NCBI GenBank assembly: GCA_036675955.1 | Contig: JAKFDW010000230.1 | Span: 1 to 6,364, forward strand | Reading direction: 5' to 3' | Origin: Pollutimonas sp036675955 | GTDB taxonomy: Bacteria; Pseudomonadota; Gammaproteobacteria; Burkholderiales; Burkholderiaceae_B | DNA length: 6,364 nucleotides | In this document: piece after piece, positions 5,569 through 6,364 of the stretch | How the letters are laid out: every line of letters starts with the position of its first letter | Position numbering within the stretch: position 1 is the first letter of the stretch | Program-made: the position numbers and the translations under genes | Notes under the pieces: generated by a model | The model's database searches: none | Told to the model about the DNA's origin: nothing | Seen by the model: the letters and a program-made list of their open reading frames with translations, nothing else

Positions 5569-6363
5569 ATGTCGACGTCAAAAAAATCTACCCCCTATTC
5601 AATCCGGTTCTGGCAAATATTGCTTCTGGTCATCATCCTGTCCGCATGGCACATTGCCTCGCGCGACCGAAACTTTGCCTTCTTCTTCGGCCAGCCCGTC
5701 GAAATCGCCAAAGTCATCTGGGCCTGGTTCGTCGTCAATGGCGACATCTACCGGCACCTGGGCGTTACCCTGACAGAGACGGTGCTGGCATTCTTCATAG
5801 GCACCATCGCCGGCCTGGCATTCGGGCTTTGGCTGGGCCTGTCCCGTGGGGCCAGCGTCTTGCTCGATCCCTACATCACGGCGGCCAACTCCATGCCGCG
5901 CGTCATTCTCGCGCCTATCTTCGGGATGTGGTTCGGCCTGGGCATCTGGTCCAAAGTCGCGCTGGCGGTCACGCTGGTATTCTTCATCGTGTTTTTCAAC
6001 GTGTACCAGGGTGTGCGCGAGGTCAGTTCCACCCTGCTGGACAACGCACGCATGCTGGGCGCCAACCGCAAGCAGCTTTTGCGCCACGTCTACATTCCCT
6101 CGGCGACCAGTTGGGTGTTTTCCAGTTTGCATACCTCGGTGGGCCTTGCTTTTGTGGGGGCGGTCGTGGGTGAATACCTGGGTTCGGCCAGCGGAGTGGG
6201 CTATCTCATTCTCCAGGCTGAAGGCACGCTGGATGTGAATACGGTATTCGCCGGTATCGTCGTGCTTACCGTGTTTGCGCTGATTCTTGACGGCCTGGTC
6301 ACCTTGTTCGAAGACCGGATCCTGGCCTGGAAGCCGGCAGCGGGTGAAACCGAGAAGCTTTAA
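5569..6363 (+). CDS. ABC transporter permease, SsuC/TauC-like
   Basis: This is the inner-membrane channel subunit of the importer. From the ATG at 5569 it has 264 residues, a usual size for the family. About six membrane helices are visible: roughly 16-30, 69-91, 104-124, 128-146, 189-205 and 226-247. The cytoplasmic loop has the permease coupling motif, here D-N-A-R-M-L-G (158-164) followed by Y-I-P at 175-177, in the EAA...G...IxP pattern that docks on the ATPase. The start is ambiguous. ATG 5545 lies inside the ATPase gene (23-base overlap, with AAAGGG only 2 bases ahead), and ATG 5569 begins one base after the ATPase stop with weak ACGGG about 6 bases ahead. I chose 5569; using 5545 adds eight residues. 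The stop TAA is at 6361-6363, one base before the window ends, so further operon genes downstream cannot be excluded. Confidence 0.93.
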   Translation: MSTSKKSTPYSIRFWQILLLVIILSAWHIASRDRNFAFFFGQPVEIAKVIWAWFVVNGDIYRHLGVTLTETVLAFFIGTIAGLAFGLWLGLSRGASVLLDPYITAANSMPRVILAPIFGMWFGLGIWSKVALAVTLVFFIVFFNVYQGVREVSSTLLDNARMLGANRKQLLRHVYIPSATSWVFSSLHTSVGLAFVGAVVGEYLGSASGVGYLILQAEGTLDVNTVFAGIVVLTVFALILDGLVTLFEDRILAWKPAAGETEKL

Positions 6364-6364
6364 G

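Overview
The window looks like chromosomal DNA of a GC-rich betaproteobacterium, most likely in the Alcaligenaceae/Bordetella group. This rests on the high GC, the character of the DnaX, YbaB and RecR proteins, and the gene order helicase-nuclease / 4.5S RNA / dnaX / ybaB / recR. The genus is an inference made without any database search.

Layout, all genes on the + strand: (1) 1-291, the 3' end of a RecB-type PD-(D/E)XK nuclease domain, probably the tail of an AddA/UvrD-like helicase-nuclease cut by the window edge. (2) About 318-416, the small SRP RNA (4.5S RNA, ffs) in the gap before dnaX, with a plausible promoter. (3) 515-2653, dnaX, the clamp-loader tau subunit, with an AAA+ module, a long low-complexity linker holding three different in-frame tandem repeats (12, 18 and 24 bp periods), and a C-terminal tau domain. 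(4) 2696-3022, ybaB/ebfC, a nucleoid-associated protein. (5) 3022-3630, recR, overlapping ybaB by one base. (6) 3725-6363, a compact three-gene ABC importer of the nitrate/sulfonate/taurine (NMT1/SsuA-like) class: a periplasmic binding protein with a twin-arginine-like signal, an ATPase and a permease. These genes overlap or nearly abut.

The first half is a conserved replication, repair and protein-targeting neighbourhood: DnaX loads the sliding clamp, RecR acts in RecFOR gap repair, YbaB binds DNA, and 4.5S RNA with Ffh targets nascent membrane proteins. dnaX-ybaB-recR is a widespread bacterial cluster. The second half is a separate uptake operon with its own strong ribosome binding site. 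Its substrate cannot be read from the sequence.

I found no mobile element, CRISPR array, tRNA, phage gene or clearly novel system. The most unusual material is the repeat-built linker of DnaX and the absence there of a recognisable frameshift signal for making the short gamma form.
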